Shown here: positions 28,487 through 36,831 of the stretch, one piece after another | Layout of the letters: every line of letters begins with the position of its first letter | Numbering within the stretch: position 1 is the stretch's first letter | Source of the DNA: JAPPHA01 sp965221575 | Lineage (GTDB): Bacteria > Pseudomonadota > Alphaproteobacteria > Rhodobacterales > Rhodobacteraceae | Assembly (NCBI GenBank): GCA_965221575.1 | Contig: CBDCSM010000012.1 | Span: forward strand, 248,001 to 312,000 | Length of the DNA: 64,000 nucleotides | Direction of reading: 5' to 3' | Notes under the pieces: model-generated | Seen by the model: the letters and a program-made list of their open reading frames with translations, nothing else | Told to the model about the DNA's origin: nothing | The model's database searches: none | Position numbers and translations under genes: made by a program

Positions 28487-29443
28487 ATGACCACGCGTCC
28501 TATTCAGGAAAGGCACGGCACCGCGGACATGGCGACCGGGCGCAGAGGTTCACGTCGTAACCGTTTGGTGCTCCGGGACCATCTTCGCAGCGTCGATATC
28601 GGGGCCTTCGAATCGGAAAGAGGAAAACCGCAACGCGTTCTCTTCAATGTTGCCGTGACCCTCGAAGACGGGACCTTCGATCAGGACGCCGATGTCGATC
28701 GCGTCCTGTCCTACGACATGATTGTTGAAGCCATCGAGGAAGTCCTGGCCAAAGGTCGGTCGGACCTCCTCGAATCTGTCGCCGAACGCATTGCCGCCGT
28801 GCTTTTTCGCGACGTTCGGGTGATGGTTGCGGAAATTCGAATCGAGAAACTTGATCGGGTCCCGGGTGCGCTCGGCGTCGAAATCGTCCGCAGCCGCGCT
28901 CCCGAAGCGCCTCATTCATTGCCGGAAACCGGATGGTTGTTCCCGGTTACGCCGACGGTCATTTTCGTTCCGGACAACGTACTGCGCTCGGACCTGCTCC
29001 CCGCATGGATCAATTTCATTCGCGCGTTGAATACCGCGTCGGTCATTTGTGTCGACAAACGGGAGGATCATGGCCCCGTCGCGGGCGACCCGGACGCCAG
29101 GCAGCGAATTGAACTTCTGTCGATCGAGCAAAATGCCTGGTACCTGTCTTCGTGCGACAACGCGTTCGGCGTCGTGGCGACACTGGCCGAACTGAAGGCG
29201 CGGACTGGCGAAAACCGGATTTCGGTCTGGGCCCCCGCGCGGATTGTTCTCGGGTCTGAAGACGGTACGGGATTACTGAAGGGCGAGAATCCATTGGCGC
29301 TGGTACTCGCTATCTGGTTGGCCAGGTCGATCGGGGCGAGGAGACTAGTCGCATGCGGCTGCAGGGATGACCTGCCTGGGACATGTGATGCGGGCGAGGG
29401 CGGTGTGCAGATCGACTTTGCCCTGACCCCCGATGACCTGTAG
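28487..29443 (+). CDS. folB: Dihydroneopterin aldolase with long C-terminal extension
   Basis: The first ~125 residues form a FolB domain: RDHLRSVDIGAFESERGKPQRVLFNVAVTL, VLSYDMIVEAIEEVLA and LLESVAERIAAVLF, then MVAEIRIEKLD. This domain converts dihydroneopterin to 6-hydroxymethyl-dihydropterin. A further ~170 residues follow (from TGWLFPVTPTVIFVPDN) that belong to no domain I can name. The ATG at 28487 follows GGGGGTGTGTTTCTC. It precedes folP by 165 bases on the same strand, so two consecutive folate steps are clustered. The usual FolB length is about 120, so this one is more than twice as long. Confidence 0.8.
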   Translation: MTTRPIQERHGTADMATGRRGSRRNRLVLRDHLRSVDIGAFESERGKPQRVLFNVAVTLEDGTFDQDADVDRVLSYDMIVEAIEEVLAKGRSDLLESVAERIAAVLFRDVRVMVAEIRIEKLDRVPGALGVEIVRSRAPEAPHSLPETGWLFPVTPTVIFVPDNVLRSDLLPAWINFIRALNTASVICVDKREDHGPVAGDPDARQRIELLSIEQNAWYLSSCDNAFGVVATLAELKARTGENRISVWAPARIVLGSEDGTGLLKGENPLALVLAIWLARSIGARRLVACGCRDDLPGTCDAGEGGVQIDFALTPDDL

Positions 29444-29608
29444 TTTCCCCATCCGTCCGGAAACCGGGCACGCCGTGTTCGGTGACCGTGCTGGACCGGG
29501 GAATCAACTGCCACGGAACGGCATTCGTCATGATCGTGTCGCCGGACCGATCTAAAGCGTGATGACGAAATCGATGACGTTTCACCGGCATGAACGAGGT
29601 CTCACCCC

Positions 29609-30613
29609 TTGACCAGCGCCAGGTACCGCCCGATCGTACAGACCGACCGTGCCAGGCCGAAATCGGCTCTTTCACTCGCCGGCGGCCCCCTGTGGTTCGA
29701 GTTCTGCGAGCGACTTGCCCGGGGAGAACCCCGGGACATCGTGAGGTGGGACGACGTCGACGAGAGGGTCATCGAGGCGCTTGTCCGGCCGCGGGTCCCG
29801 CTTCTGGGCCTGGAGCCGGACCGGCCGCACATCATGGGGGTTCTGAACGTGACTCCCGACAGTTTCTCGGACGGCGGGCACTACGCGGAACGGGAGTCCG
29901 CGGTCAGGCAGGCCATACGCATTCTTCGTGACGGCGCATCGGTCCTCGACATCGGCGGGGAGTCGACCCGTCCCGGGGCCGCCTTCGTGGATCCCGCGGT
30001 CGAAACCGCACGGGTCGTTCCCGTTATCGAACGGCTGCGGAAAACCGGCTTCAGCGACCCGGTTTCGATCGACACACGGAAATCGGAGGTAGCGGCCGAG
30101 GCCATCGCGGCCGGCGCAAACATGCTGAACGACGTTTCGGCGCTGGAGTTCGATCCCGGGAACCTCGACCTGGCATTGCGAATGCAGCTTCCCGTGTGCC
30201 TCATGCACGCGCAAGGCGACCCGAAAACAATGCAGGATTGTCCGGTCTATTCCGACGTGCTGCTCGATGTTTACGGATACCTCGAAGCGAGGGTAAACGC
30301 CTGTGTTTCGGCGGGACTTTCGCGAGACCGGCTCATCATCGATCCCGGCATCGGGTTTGGAAAGACTGCCGAGCACAATCTAGAGATTCTCAGGGGGGTT
30401 TCGCTGTTCCATGGACTTGGATGCCAGGTCATGGTCGGGGTATCACGAAAACGGTTCATCGGAACGATTGGCCAGGAGAGTGACGCGCTCCGGCGTTTCC
30501 CCGGCTCGATCGCGGTGGGATTGGAAGTCCTTCGTCAGGGCGTGCAGTTCATCCGGGTCCATGATATCGCGCAGACCCGGCAGGCAATCGCTCTTTGGCT
30601 GGCGATGTTGTGA
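29609..30613 (+). CDS. folP: Dihydropteroate synthase
   Basis: Joins p-aminobenzoate to hydroxymethyl-dihydropterin diphosphate; 334 residues, target of sulfonamides. After a ~70-residue N-terminal extension come the classic motifs GVLNVTPDSFSDGG, DIGGESTRPGA, VSIDTRKSEVA, MLNDVSAL, IIDPGIGFGKTAEHNLEIL and GVSRKRFIG. The start is a TTG with GAGG about nine bases upstream. The extension (PLWFEFCERLARGEPRDIVRWDD) is longer than in E. coli and resembles Rhodobacterales forms as I recall them. glmM begins 11 bases after its stop, so they are probably co-transcribed. Confidence 0.94.
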   Translation: MTSARYRPIVQTDRARPKSALSLAGGPLWFEFCERLARGEPRDIVRWDDVDERVIEALVRPRVPLLGLEPDRPHIMGVLNVTPDSFSDGGHYAERESAVRQAIRILRDGASVLDIGGESTRPGAAFVDPAVETARVVPVIERLRKTGFSDPVSIDTRKSEVAAEAIAAGANMLNDVSALEFDPGNLDLALRMQLPVCLMHAQGDPKTMQDCPVYSDVLLDVYGYLEARVNACVSAGLSRDRLIIDPGIGFGKTAEHNLEILRGVSLFHGLGCQVMVGVSRKRFIGTIGQESDALRRFPGSIAVGLEVLRQGVQFIRVHDIAQTRQAIALWLAML

Positions 30614-30624
30614 AAGGAGGCGGA

Positions 30625-31965
30625 ATGGCTCGCAGTTTATTTGGCACGGACGGCGTCAGGGGTGAAGCGAACACTCATCCGATGACCGCGGAGTTGGCGC
30701 TCCGCCTCGGCGCGGCCGCCGGGATTGTCCTGAGACGTGACGTTGGCACCCATCGCGTTGTCATCGGCAAGGACACCAGGAATTCAAGTTACATGTTCGA
30801 AAGCGCGCTGACGGCCGGATTCGCGTCGACCGGGATGGACGTGCTGCTGCTCGGACCGGTCCCGACACCCGCTGTCGGCATGTTGACGAGATCCATGCGT
30901 GCGGATGCCGGCGTGATGATTTCGGCGTCGCACAATGCGTACAAGGATAACGGAATCAAGTTCTTCGGACGCGAGGGATTCAAGCTCCGCGACGAGACCG
31001 AAAGCAAGATCGAGGAGGTGCTGGAGCAGGGGTGTGATCTTGCGCCGCCTGAGAAGATCGGAAAGGCCCGCCGGATCGACGACGGCCTCGGCCGATACAT
31101 GGAATTTTCAAAGACGACGTTTCGAAGAAAAAGGCAGCTGGACGGACTTCGGATCGTTGTCGACTGCGCGAACGGCGCCGCCTATCGTGCGGCCCCGGAG
31201 GTGTTGTGGGAACTCGGTGCCGACGTCGTTCCCATCGGCGTGTCGCCCAACGGATACAATATCAACCACAACTGCGGTTCAACCTGTCCGGCCACGGCAG
31301 TGGAGGCCGTCAACGAACGGCGGGCCGATGTCGCGATCTGCCTCGACGGAGATGCTGATCGCGTGATCATGGTCGACGAGAAGGGCCAGGTCATCGGCGG
31401 TGACCAGATCATGGCTCTGATTGCCTCGACGTGGTTGGAAGAAGGCAAATTGTCAACCAATTCGATCGTGGCATCAGTGATGTCCAACATGGGGATGGAG
31501 CGTTACCTTTCCGGGCTTGGGCTCTCGGTCATCAGGTGCGATGTCGGTGACCGGTACGTCGTCGAGACCATGATTCGAGAGGGATGCAATCTGGGCGGAG
31601 AGCAATCGGGGCATATCGTCATGACCGACTACATGACGACCGGTGACGGGTTGACGGCGGGATTGCAGGTTCTCAGCGCCATGGTGGAGACGGGCTGTAC
31701 CGCCAGCGAGCTTTTCAGCAAGTTCGAACCTGTTCCGCAGCTTTTGCAGAATGTCAGGTGCGGCAGGGGGCAGGACCCGCTGGAGGCGGAGAGCGTGAAG
31801 TCGGCTGTTCGGGCCGGCAGGGAAGCATTCGGGTCTTCAGGCCGGTTGGTCATCCGCAAGTCCGGAACGGAAGCGCTCGTTCGGGTCATGGGCGAGTGCG
31901 AGAATGCTGACTTGTTGAAATCAGTCGTGTCCGACGTTGCGGCGGCCGTCAAGCGAGCGGCCTGA
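30625..31965 (+). CDS. glmM: Phosphoglucosamine mutase
   Basis: Interconverts glucosamine-6-phosphate and glucosamine-1-phosphate for UDP-GlcNAc and cell wall synthesis; 446 residues. The phosphoserine loop is GVMISASHNAYKDNGIKFFG, the Mg2+ loop is CLDGDADRVI, the sugar loop is LGGEQSGHIV and the phosphate loop is RKSGTEALVRVMGE. The ATG at 30625 has a perfect ribosome site (AAAGGAGG). It forms an operon with folP and is convergent with the EamA gene 14 bases away. Confidence 0.97.
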   Translation: MARSLFGTDGVRGEANTHPMTAELALRLGAAAGIVLRRDVGTHRVVIGKDTRNSSYMFESALTAGFASTGMDVLLLGPVPTPAVGMLTRSMRADAGVMISASHNAYKDNGIKFFGREGFKLRDETESKIEEVLEQGCDLAPPEKIGKARRIDDGLGRYMEFSKTTFRRKRQLDGLRIVVDCANGAAYRAAPEVLWELGADVVPIGVSPNGYNINHNCGSTCPATAVEAVNERRADVAICLDGDADRVIMVDEKGQVIGGDQIMALIASTWLEEGKLSTNSIVASVMSNMGMERYLSGLGLSVIRCDVGDRYVVETMIREGCNLGGEQSGHIVMTDYMTTGDGLTAGLQVLSAMVETGCTASELFSKFEPVPQLLQNVRCGRGQDPLEAESVKSAVRAGREAFGSSGRLVIRKSGTEALVRVMGECENADLLKSVVSDVAAAVKRAA

Positions 31966-31979
31966 ATCCTGAATTCGTG

Positions 31980-32891
31980 TCATGATTCGGATGGCAGTCT
32001 GTCCTTGCTGCTGACAAAGAGGCCCAGCAGGATCAATGCCAGGGCAATCACGAATTGCGGTGGAAGGGATTCATCAAGAAAGACCGTTCCGAAGAACACG
32101 GCCCAGACGGGAACCTGGTAGTTGACCAGGCTCAGGTAGGATGGGCCCGCGTCCCGTATGACCTGAAGGAGGATCAGGGTTCCGAGCGCTGTCGATCCAA
32201 GTCCCAGGAAGGCAACTCCGAACAAGGCCGGGAGGCCTGGCCACGTTGACGGAATTCCCTCGATCCACAATGCGGCAGGGATCAGTGCGATCGAACCGAT
32301 CAGCAGGTTGACCGCACCGAAGGACAGACGTGGCACTTCGGGTCTTCTCGCGATGAGTATCGACCCGGTGGCATATCCGAACGCAGCAGCCACACAGGCA
32401 AATCGCGCAAGAATCTCGATGTTGCCTGAGGCCTGATCCGTGGCGGTATCGAGGCCGAACAGTATGAAGACTCCTGCAAAACCGATCAGGATTCCGATTG
32501 ATTTCAACGGCGTCAGCCGGTCGTTTCGGGTCAGGAGATGCGCCATTGGCAATATCATCAGTGGAATCGTCGCCATGGTGAGACCGGCGAAACCGGATGT
32601 GACGTAAACCTGCCCCCAGTTCAGAAGCAGCCAGGGCAATGCCAGGGAAGTCAGGCCGATCCCGAGGCAATACGGCCAAAGGATCTCGTTCTTGACAGTC
32701 GTCAGGAACCGGAATTCCTGCCTTTGAAAGATGGCAAAGGCCGCCAGGACGGTGGCACCCAGGGTCACGCGCGCGGCCGCGATCGTGACCGGCCCGAATC
32801 CGGTCAGCGCCAGCTCGACGCATGGAAATGATCCACCCCATATCAGCCCGAGAGCGAATACCATCGCCAGGCAACGGGTCTTGCTGTGCAT
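31980..32891 (-). CDS. EamA/DMT-family transporter
   Basis: Inner-membrane protein of 303 residues with ten predicted helices in two EamA repeats. The first repeat opens ALGLIWGGSFPCVELALTGFGPVTIAAARV, the usual FxxxR-type N-terminal signature. The second ends NYQVPVWAVFFGTVFLDESLPPQF, the typical PVxAxxxGxxxLGE variant. Members export amino acids or other small metabolites, but the substrate cannot be read from sequence. The ATG at 32891 (MHSKTRCLAMV) is preferred to an upstream start at 32948. It is convergent with glmM. Confidence 0.88.
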   Translation of the reverse strand: MHSKTRCLAMVFALGLIWGGSFPCVELALTGFGPVTIAAARVTLGATVLAAFAIFQRQEFRFLTTVKNEILWPYCLGIGLTSLALPWLLLNWGQVYVTSGFAGLTMATIPLMILPMAHLLTRNDRLTPLKSIGILIGFAGVFILFGLDTATDQASGNIEILARFACVAAAFGYATGSILIARRPEVPRLSFGAVNLLIGSIALIPAALWIEGIPSTWPGLPALFGVAFLGLGSTALGTLILLQVIRDAGPSYLSLVNYQVPVWAVFFGTVFLDESLPPQFVIALALILLGLFVSSKDRLPSES

Positions 32892-33484
32892 GTTCAGCGG
32901 TCGCGATTGGCTGTCGGCATGGATGATGATCCGGATTCGGCCGAGCACGGGACAGGCCCGGGTTTACAAGCCACCAATTTGCCCGGGCGCGAGCCCTTGT
33001 TGCTAACACAATTGACCAACCTTTTGTACGCGAACCGTCGGCAGGCGGTAATCAATGAATGACGTCTCCGACTGCGGCGGTATTCTCGCTGCCCTCGGAA
33101 CCGAATTGCCCGCGGGCCGGTAGAGTGGCCGCTGATTTCCCCTGATCCCTCGGCCCTGTCCTCGAGGTGGCATCCCTTGCGACGTGGGGGGCGTTTGACG
33201 TTATCATCCTGACAAGCAGACAATCGGAAGGTGCAGGAATTTTCCGCCCGGCCTCGTCATTCGTTGCGGCAGGACCCCTGGAACCGGCCGACTGTTTCCC
33301 TTCCGCCTCCGTTTGAGTCAATCCGGGCACGCCCGTCGCAAGGCAGGACCGGCATGTCCGAATACGCATAGCGGCTATGCATTGTTGTGCGTTGTTGACC
33401 GCGAATCCGGGACCTACTTTTCAGAGCAGTTGGGTTCGAATCCATGAAATCGAAGAACCCAGAGCGAGTGAAAAGGAGAAAATC
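32892..33484. other. Gene-free divergent region with a small inverted repeat
   Basis: 593 bases between the EamA gene and the first DUF1127 gene, both reading outward. Open frames here are shadows without recognisable content. At 33366–33380 there is a GCATAG-CGG-CTATGC inverted repeat, followed by a TTGACC hexamer at 33395–33400 that could serve as -35 for the DUF1127 genes; the matching -10 is poor. A short remnant gene or small RNA cannot be excluded. Confidence 0.4.
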
Positions 33485-33718
33485 ATGATCGCAGACACGG
33501 TCCATAAGACCGCGGAGACCGGGCATTTCCAAGTCCATCCGGTTGGGTGGCTCCGTGCCCAGATTGCTTCCGTCGCCCGCGCGTGGCGCTGGTACAGGAG
33601 CTTCAAACAAACCCACGACGAATTGCATCGTCTTTCCGATCGGGATCTCGACGACCTGGGAATCATGCGGGCAGACATCGCGCGAATCTCCAGGGAAGTT
33701 GCTGACGGAGTGGACTGA
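33485..33718 (+). CDS. DUF1127 domain-containing protein
   Basis: 77-residue protein. Its C-terminal ~40 residues fit the DUF1127 pattern: basic/aromatic ARAWRWYRSFKQTHDELHRLSDRDLDDLGIMRADI, ending near SREVADGVD. The ATG at 33485 has a strong ribosome site (AAAAGGAGAAAATC). DUF1127 proteins are small, often stress-induced, and in several alphaproteobacteria are linked to RNA binding and phosphate or carbon regulation; the role here is unknown. A second related gene starts two bases after its stop. Confidence 0.85.
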   Translation: MIADTVHKTAETGHFQVHPVGWLRAQIASVARAWRWYRSFKQTHDELHRLSDRDLDDLGIMRADIARISREVADGVD

Positions 33719-33719
33719 A

Positions 33720-33962
33720 ATGGCGAGCGCAAGCACCAGACTCGAGGCCGGCGCGTTCGCCGGGTTCGCAGGCATTGCCCGGACGGCGGCCTCACGATCA
33801 GCCCGGGCCGTCAGGTCGTACCTGAAACAGGCTCTCCGCCGCCATGCGACAGGCCGGATTGCCTTCGTGCTGTCGAGCATGTCGGATGAACAACTGGCTG
33901 CGATCGGGGTCGAACGTTCACAAATCCCCCGATACGCATCGGAAATCGTTTCCGGTGAATGA
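33720..33962 (+). CDS. Second small DUF1127-like protein
   Basis: 80 residues, starting two bases after the preceding DUF1127 stop, so the pair is probably translated together. The N-terminal half is Ala/Arg-rich (GIARTAASRSARAVRSYLKQALRRHATGRI). The C-terminus reads VLSSMSDEQLAAIGVERSQIPRYASEIV, which mirrors the LSDRDLDDLGIxRADI block of its neighbour. No clear ribosome site is seen beyond the overlap context. It may be a diverged duplicate of the upstream gene. Confidence 0.65.
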   Translation: MASASTRLEAGAFAGFAGIARTAASRSARAVRSYLKQALRRHATGRIAFVLSSMSDEQLAAIGVERSQIPRYASEIVSGE

Positions 33963-34053
33963 GCAGATCGCAACAACACGGATTCAGAGCCAGAATCCGG
34001 ACATCGCCGCCTTCGTGCGCGGCTTGACCCGATCTGCCCGTGGGTTCGCGATG

Positions 34054-34088
34054 GGCAAGGGGCTGGCCCTTTGGAATGGCCCCTTGCC
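34054..34088. terminator. Strong hairpin between convergent DUF1127 and ilvC genes
   Basis: GGCAAGGGGC (34054–34063) pairs perfectly with GCCCCTTGCC (34079–34088) around a 15-base loop. It lies between the end of the DUF1127 pair (33962) and the end of ilvC (34109), so it could stop transcription from both sides. No clear U-tract follows on either strand, so the terminator call is moderate. Confidence 0.5.
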
Positions 34089-34108
34089 GTCACCCCCGAT
34101 GTCTTGCT

Positions 34109-35131
34109 TCAGTTCTTTTCCTGGTCGACGAGACGCCCTGCCGAGATCCATGGCATCATGGCCCTCAGGCGTTCCCCGACCTGTTCGATCTGGTGGGCAT
34201 CGTTGTTTCGGCGCGTACTCTTGAAGAACGGTTGACCGACCGCATTTTCCAGCATGAACCCACGTACGAATGCGCCGGACTGGATTTCATCCAGAATGTC
34301 CTTCATCCGTTTCTTGGTCTCGTCGTAGGGCAACACCTTCGGTCCCGAGACATATTCTCCGTATTCGGCCGTGTTGGAGATAGAATAGTTCATGTTGGCA
34401 ATTCCGCCTTCGTAGATCAGGTCGACGATCAGCTTCACCTCGTGGAGACATTCGAAATATGCCATCTCGGGCGCGTATCCCGCTTCGACAAGGGTTTCGA
34501 ATCCCGTTCGAATCAACTCCACCAACCCTCCGCAAAGAACCGCCTGCTCTCCGAACAGGTCGGTTTCGCACTCTTCACGGAAATTCGTCTCGATAATGCC
34601 CGATCGACCACCGCCGATCGCTGAACAATACGAGAGGCCGGTCTCGAGGGCACGCCCTGTCGCGTCGTTATCGACCGCGACGAGGCAGGGGACTCCTCCA
34701 CCCTTGAGGTATTCGCCGCGAACCGTGTGGCCCGGCCCCTTCGGCGCCATCATGATGACATCCAGCGTGGGCTTGGGCTCGATCAGCCCGAAGTGAATAT
34801 TGAGACCGTGGGCAAAGGCGATTGCCGCTCCGTCCCGGATATTAGCGTGTACGAGATTTCGGTAGGTTTCGGCCTGCAGTTCATCGGGCATCGCGAACAT
34901 CATCAGGTCGCACCATGCCGCCGCGTCGGAGATGCTCTTTACCGCAAGGCCTTCGGCCTCTGCCTTTCGTGCCGAGCCGGATCCTTCTCTCAGGGCGATG
35001 CAGACGTTGCGGGCACCGGAATCGCGGAGATTCAACGCGTGGGCGTGTCCTTGTGAGCCGTATCCGAGAATCGCGACTTTCATGTCCTTGATCAGATTCA
35101 CATCGCAGTCTGTGTCGTAGTAAACGCGCAT
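34109..35131 (-). CDS. ilvC: Ketol-acid reductoisomerase (class I)
   Basis: NADPH enzyme of branched-chain amino-acid synthesis, 340 residues (class I short form). The Rossmann motif is ILGYGSQGHAHALNLRDSG. Knotted-domain signatures are MMAPKGPGHTVRGEY, DLFGEQAVLCGGLVELI and the Mg2+/substrate Glu region VKLIVDLIYEGGIANMNYS. The ATG at 35131 starts MRVYYDTDCDVNLI, the family N-terminus, and AGGACA lies upstream; a longer frame to 35338 is not conserved. No other ilv gene is nearby. Confidence 0.96.
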   Translation of the reverse strand: MRVYYDTDCDVNLIKDMKVAILGYGSQGHAHALNLRDSGARNVCIALREGSGSARKAEAEGLAVKSISDAAAWCDLMMFAMPDELQAETYRNLVHANIRDGAAIAFAHGLNIHFGLIEPKPTLDVIMMAPKGPGHTVRGEYLKGGGVPCLVAVDNDATGRALETGLSYCSAIGGGRSGIIETNFREECETDLFGEQAVLCGGLVELIRTGFETLVEAGYAPEMAYFECLHEVKLIVDLIYEGGIANMNYSISNTAEYGEYVSGPKVLPYDETKKRMKDILDEIQSGAFVRGFMLENAVGQPFFKSTRRNNDAHQIEQVGERLRAMMPWISAGRLVDQEKN

Positions 35132-35454
35132 TGGGTATGTCCTCATTTCAATCCAGATCGATATCGCCAGGTACCGTCGTGTTCCTGACGTCGGAAGCGA
35201 CACCGAGTACCCATCCATGCGCAAATATGACTTTAGATTGTTCATTTGAAGGCCGGATTTGGCGAAAACCCGAAATGGAAACACTCTCGTGGCAAAAACA
35301 GGCGCTGCCACGGGATGGCGCTGCCGTCGTGATCGCAAGAGTCGGCCACGTCTGGCAGTTTCCTTTGGAAAAACCAGAGATTCGCATTGCGGTACAGGTA
35401 GTCCGGTCCAACGGAACCCGGGTAAACGTACAGGACATCAACCGACTGCTTCAG
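35132..35454. other. Gene-free leader region upstream of ilvC
   Basis: 323 bases between ilvC and the UbiH-like gene, both on the reverse strand. Short open frames exist in several frames but none shows a recognisable domain, ribosome site or consistent codon use. The ilvC promoter should lie here; I did not find a convincing -35/-10 pair or leader peptide with runs of branched-chain codons. Confidence 0.4.
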
Positions 35455-36663
35455 TCAGGCGACCCGTCCGAGTCCTGCCCGCATCAAAGGTTTTCGCATG
35501 ACAGCACTCTGATGCAGGGTCTTGAGCGCGTTCAGGCGTAACGAGCCGATGACCGGGCTTCCCGTCATTGCCGCACGGTTGAGCAGTTCCACGGCCGTGA
35601 CCCGCGCCAGGATGTCAGGCCAACGGCGCCGGCTGAATCGGCCAATGACGGCTGGCGATCCGGGATCCTGATTGCTCGACCGGATAATGTCGAAAAGAGC
35701 CTGGATATCCGTCAGGGACATGTTCAATCCCTGGGCGCCAATCGGAGGAACGACATGGGCTGCCTCGGCCAGAATGATTGTTCTCGGGCCGGTCAGGCGG
35801 TGGGCCAGTTGCCCCATGACCGGCCAGCATGACCTTGGTCCGGCAACTTCAAGGTCTCCGAGGACATCGCAGCTTCGTGCAGTGAGTTCCCGATTGAATT
35901 CCGCTCGAGGAAGTCGGGACAGCAACTCGATTTTTCTGGCCGCGTCCATCCAGATCAACGCTGATCTGAACCGTCCCGAGCCGCAGGTCATTGGAACCAG
36001 GGTCATCGGCCCGCCGGACCGATAGATCTCAAATGACTCCGACTCGTGCGGCTGCTCGTGAAACACCGCACCGGCGAGAGCCATTTGACCGTATCGCCAG
36101 GTCTTGACGCGGATTCCCATGGCGTTCCTGACATGTGAATCACGTCCGTCGGCACCGATCAGCAGGCGACACGATATCACCGAGCCGTCAGTCAGGTCTA
36201 CGACCACTTCCCTTGTTCTCGGGCAAATCTGCCGGGTCAGTGTGCCGGATTTCAACAGGACGTTGGGCAGTTCCGAGAGCCGGTCGACGATGGCTTTCCG
36301 GACGACTCCGTTCGCGACGTTCCATCCGAATGGCCTGTCCGAGATCTCGGCGGCGTCAAACCGTGCTTGGTATCGGATCCCGTTCTTCTGCCCCCCTGCG
36401 TCGAGAATCGTCAAGACCTGAAGAGGCACAGCGTGATCGGAAACCCGATGCCAGATCTTGGCTTCCTCCAGGGTCGATCGGGCCGGTTGAAGGAATGCGG
36501 TCGTGCGATTGTCGCGGGAGGATTCCCTTTCCGGTGTCGTTGACGGGTCGGCGCTCGTGCAAACGATGTCGAGACCAGCCGAACCAAGCGCCGCCGCAGC
36601 CACGAGCCCGGCAATTCCACCACCGCTGACAAGGATGTCTGTCGTGACTCGATCCGATCGCAT
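35455..36663 (-). CDS. UbiH/UbiF-family FAD monooxygenase
   Basis: 402-residue flavoprotein hydroxylase, probably acting on the ubiquinone ring. It has the N-terminal dinucleotide fold TDILVSGGGIAGLVAAAALG, the NADPH-linked LIGADGRDSHVRN, and the second FAD motif ILAEAAHVVPPIGAQGLNMSLTDI. In the latter the usual Asp of GDAAH is replaced by Glu (AEAAH), a mild deviation. Which ring position it hydroxylates (UbiH, UbiF, UbiI or UbiL type) cannot be told. It is on the same strand as ilvC and carA but separated by gaps of over 160 bases. Confidence 0.85.
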   Translation of the reverse strand: MRSDRVTTDILVSGGGIAGLVAAAALGSAGLDIVCTSADPSTTPERESSRDNRTTAFLQPARSTLEEAKIWHRVSDHAVPLQVLTILDAGGQKNGIRYQARFDAAEISDRPFGWNVANGVVRKAIVDRLSELPNVLLKSGTLTRQICPRTREVVVDLTDGSVISCRLLIGADGRDSHVRNAMGIRVKTWRYGQMALAGAVFHEQPHESESFEIYRSGGPMTLVPMTCGSGRFRSALIWMDAARKIELLSRLPRAEFNRELTARSCDVLGDLEVAGPRSCWPVMGQLAHRLTGPRTIILAEAAHVVPPIGAQGLNMSLTDIQALFDIIRSSNQDPGSPAVIGRFSRRRWPDILARVTAVELLNRAAMTGSPVIGSLRLNALKTLHQSAVMRKPLMRAGLGRVA

Positions 36664-36831
36664 ACGTGTTTGTATTGCGGATCGGGATCGGGAAACAATC
36701 GAAACCGGAAGGTTCGCACGTAGACGACATCGATGAACTTGAAGGGTCGTGCATGGTTGCAGCGGCCCCGAACGTCACCGCCGCCGGATGTGTCCTGCCG
36801 AACGGGAAGCTCGAAGGGCGCCCGCCGGCAC

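Noticed and set aside
34054..34088. Canonical rho-independent terminator
   Set aside because: The stem is strong but no U-tract follows on either strand, so it is listed only with moderate confidence.
33257..34093. 278-residue reverse-strand open frame over the DUF1127 genes
   Set aside because: It runs antisense to two well-supported genes, has no ribosome site and a low-complexity basic sequence; a shadow frame.
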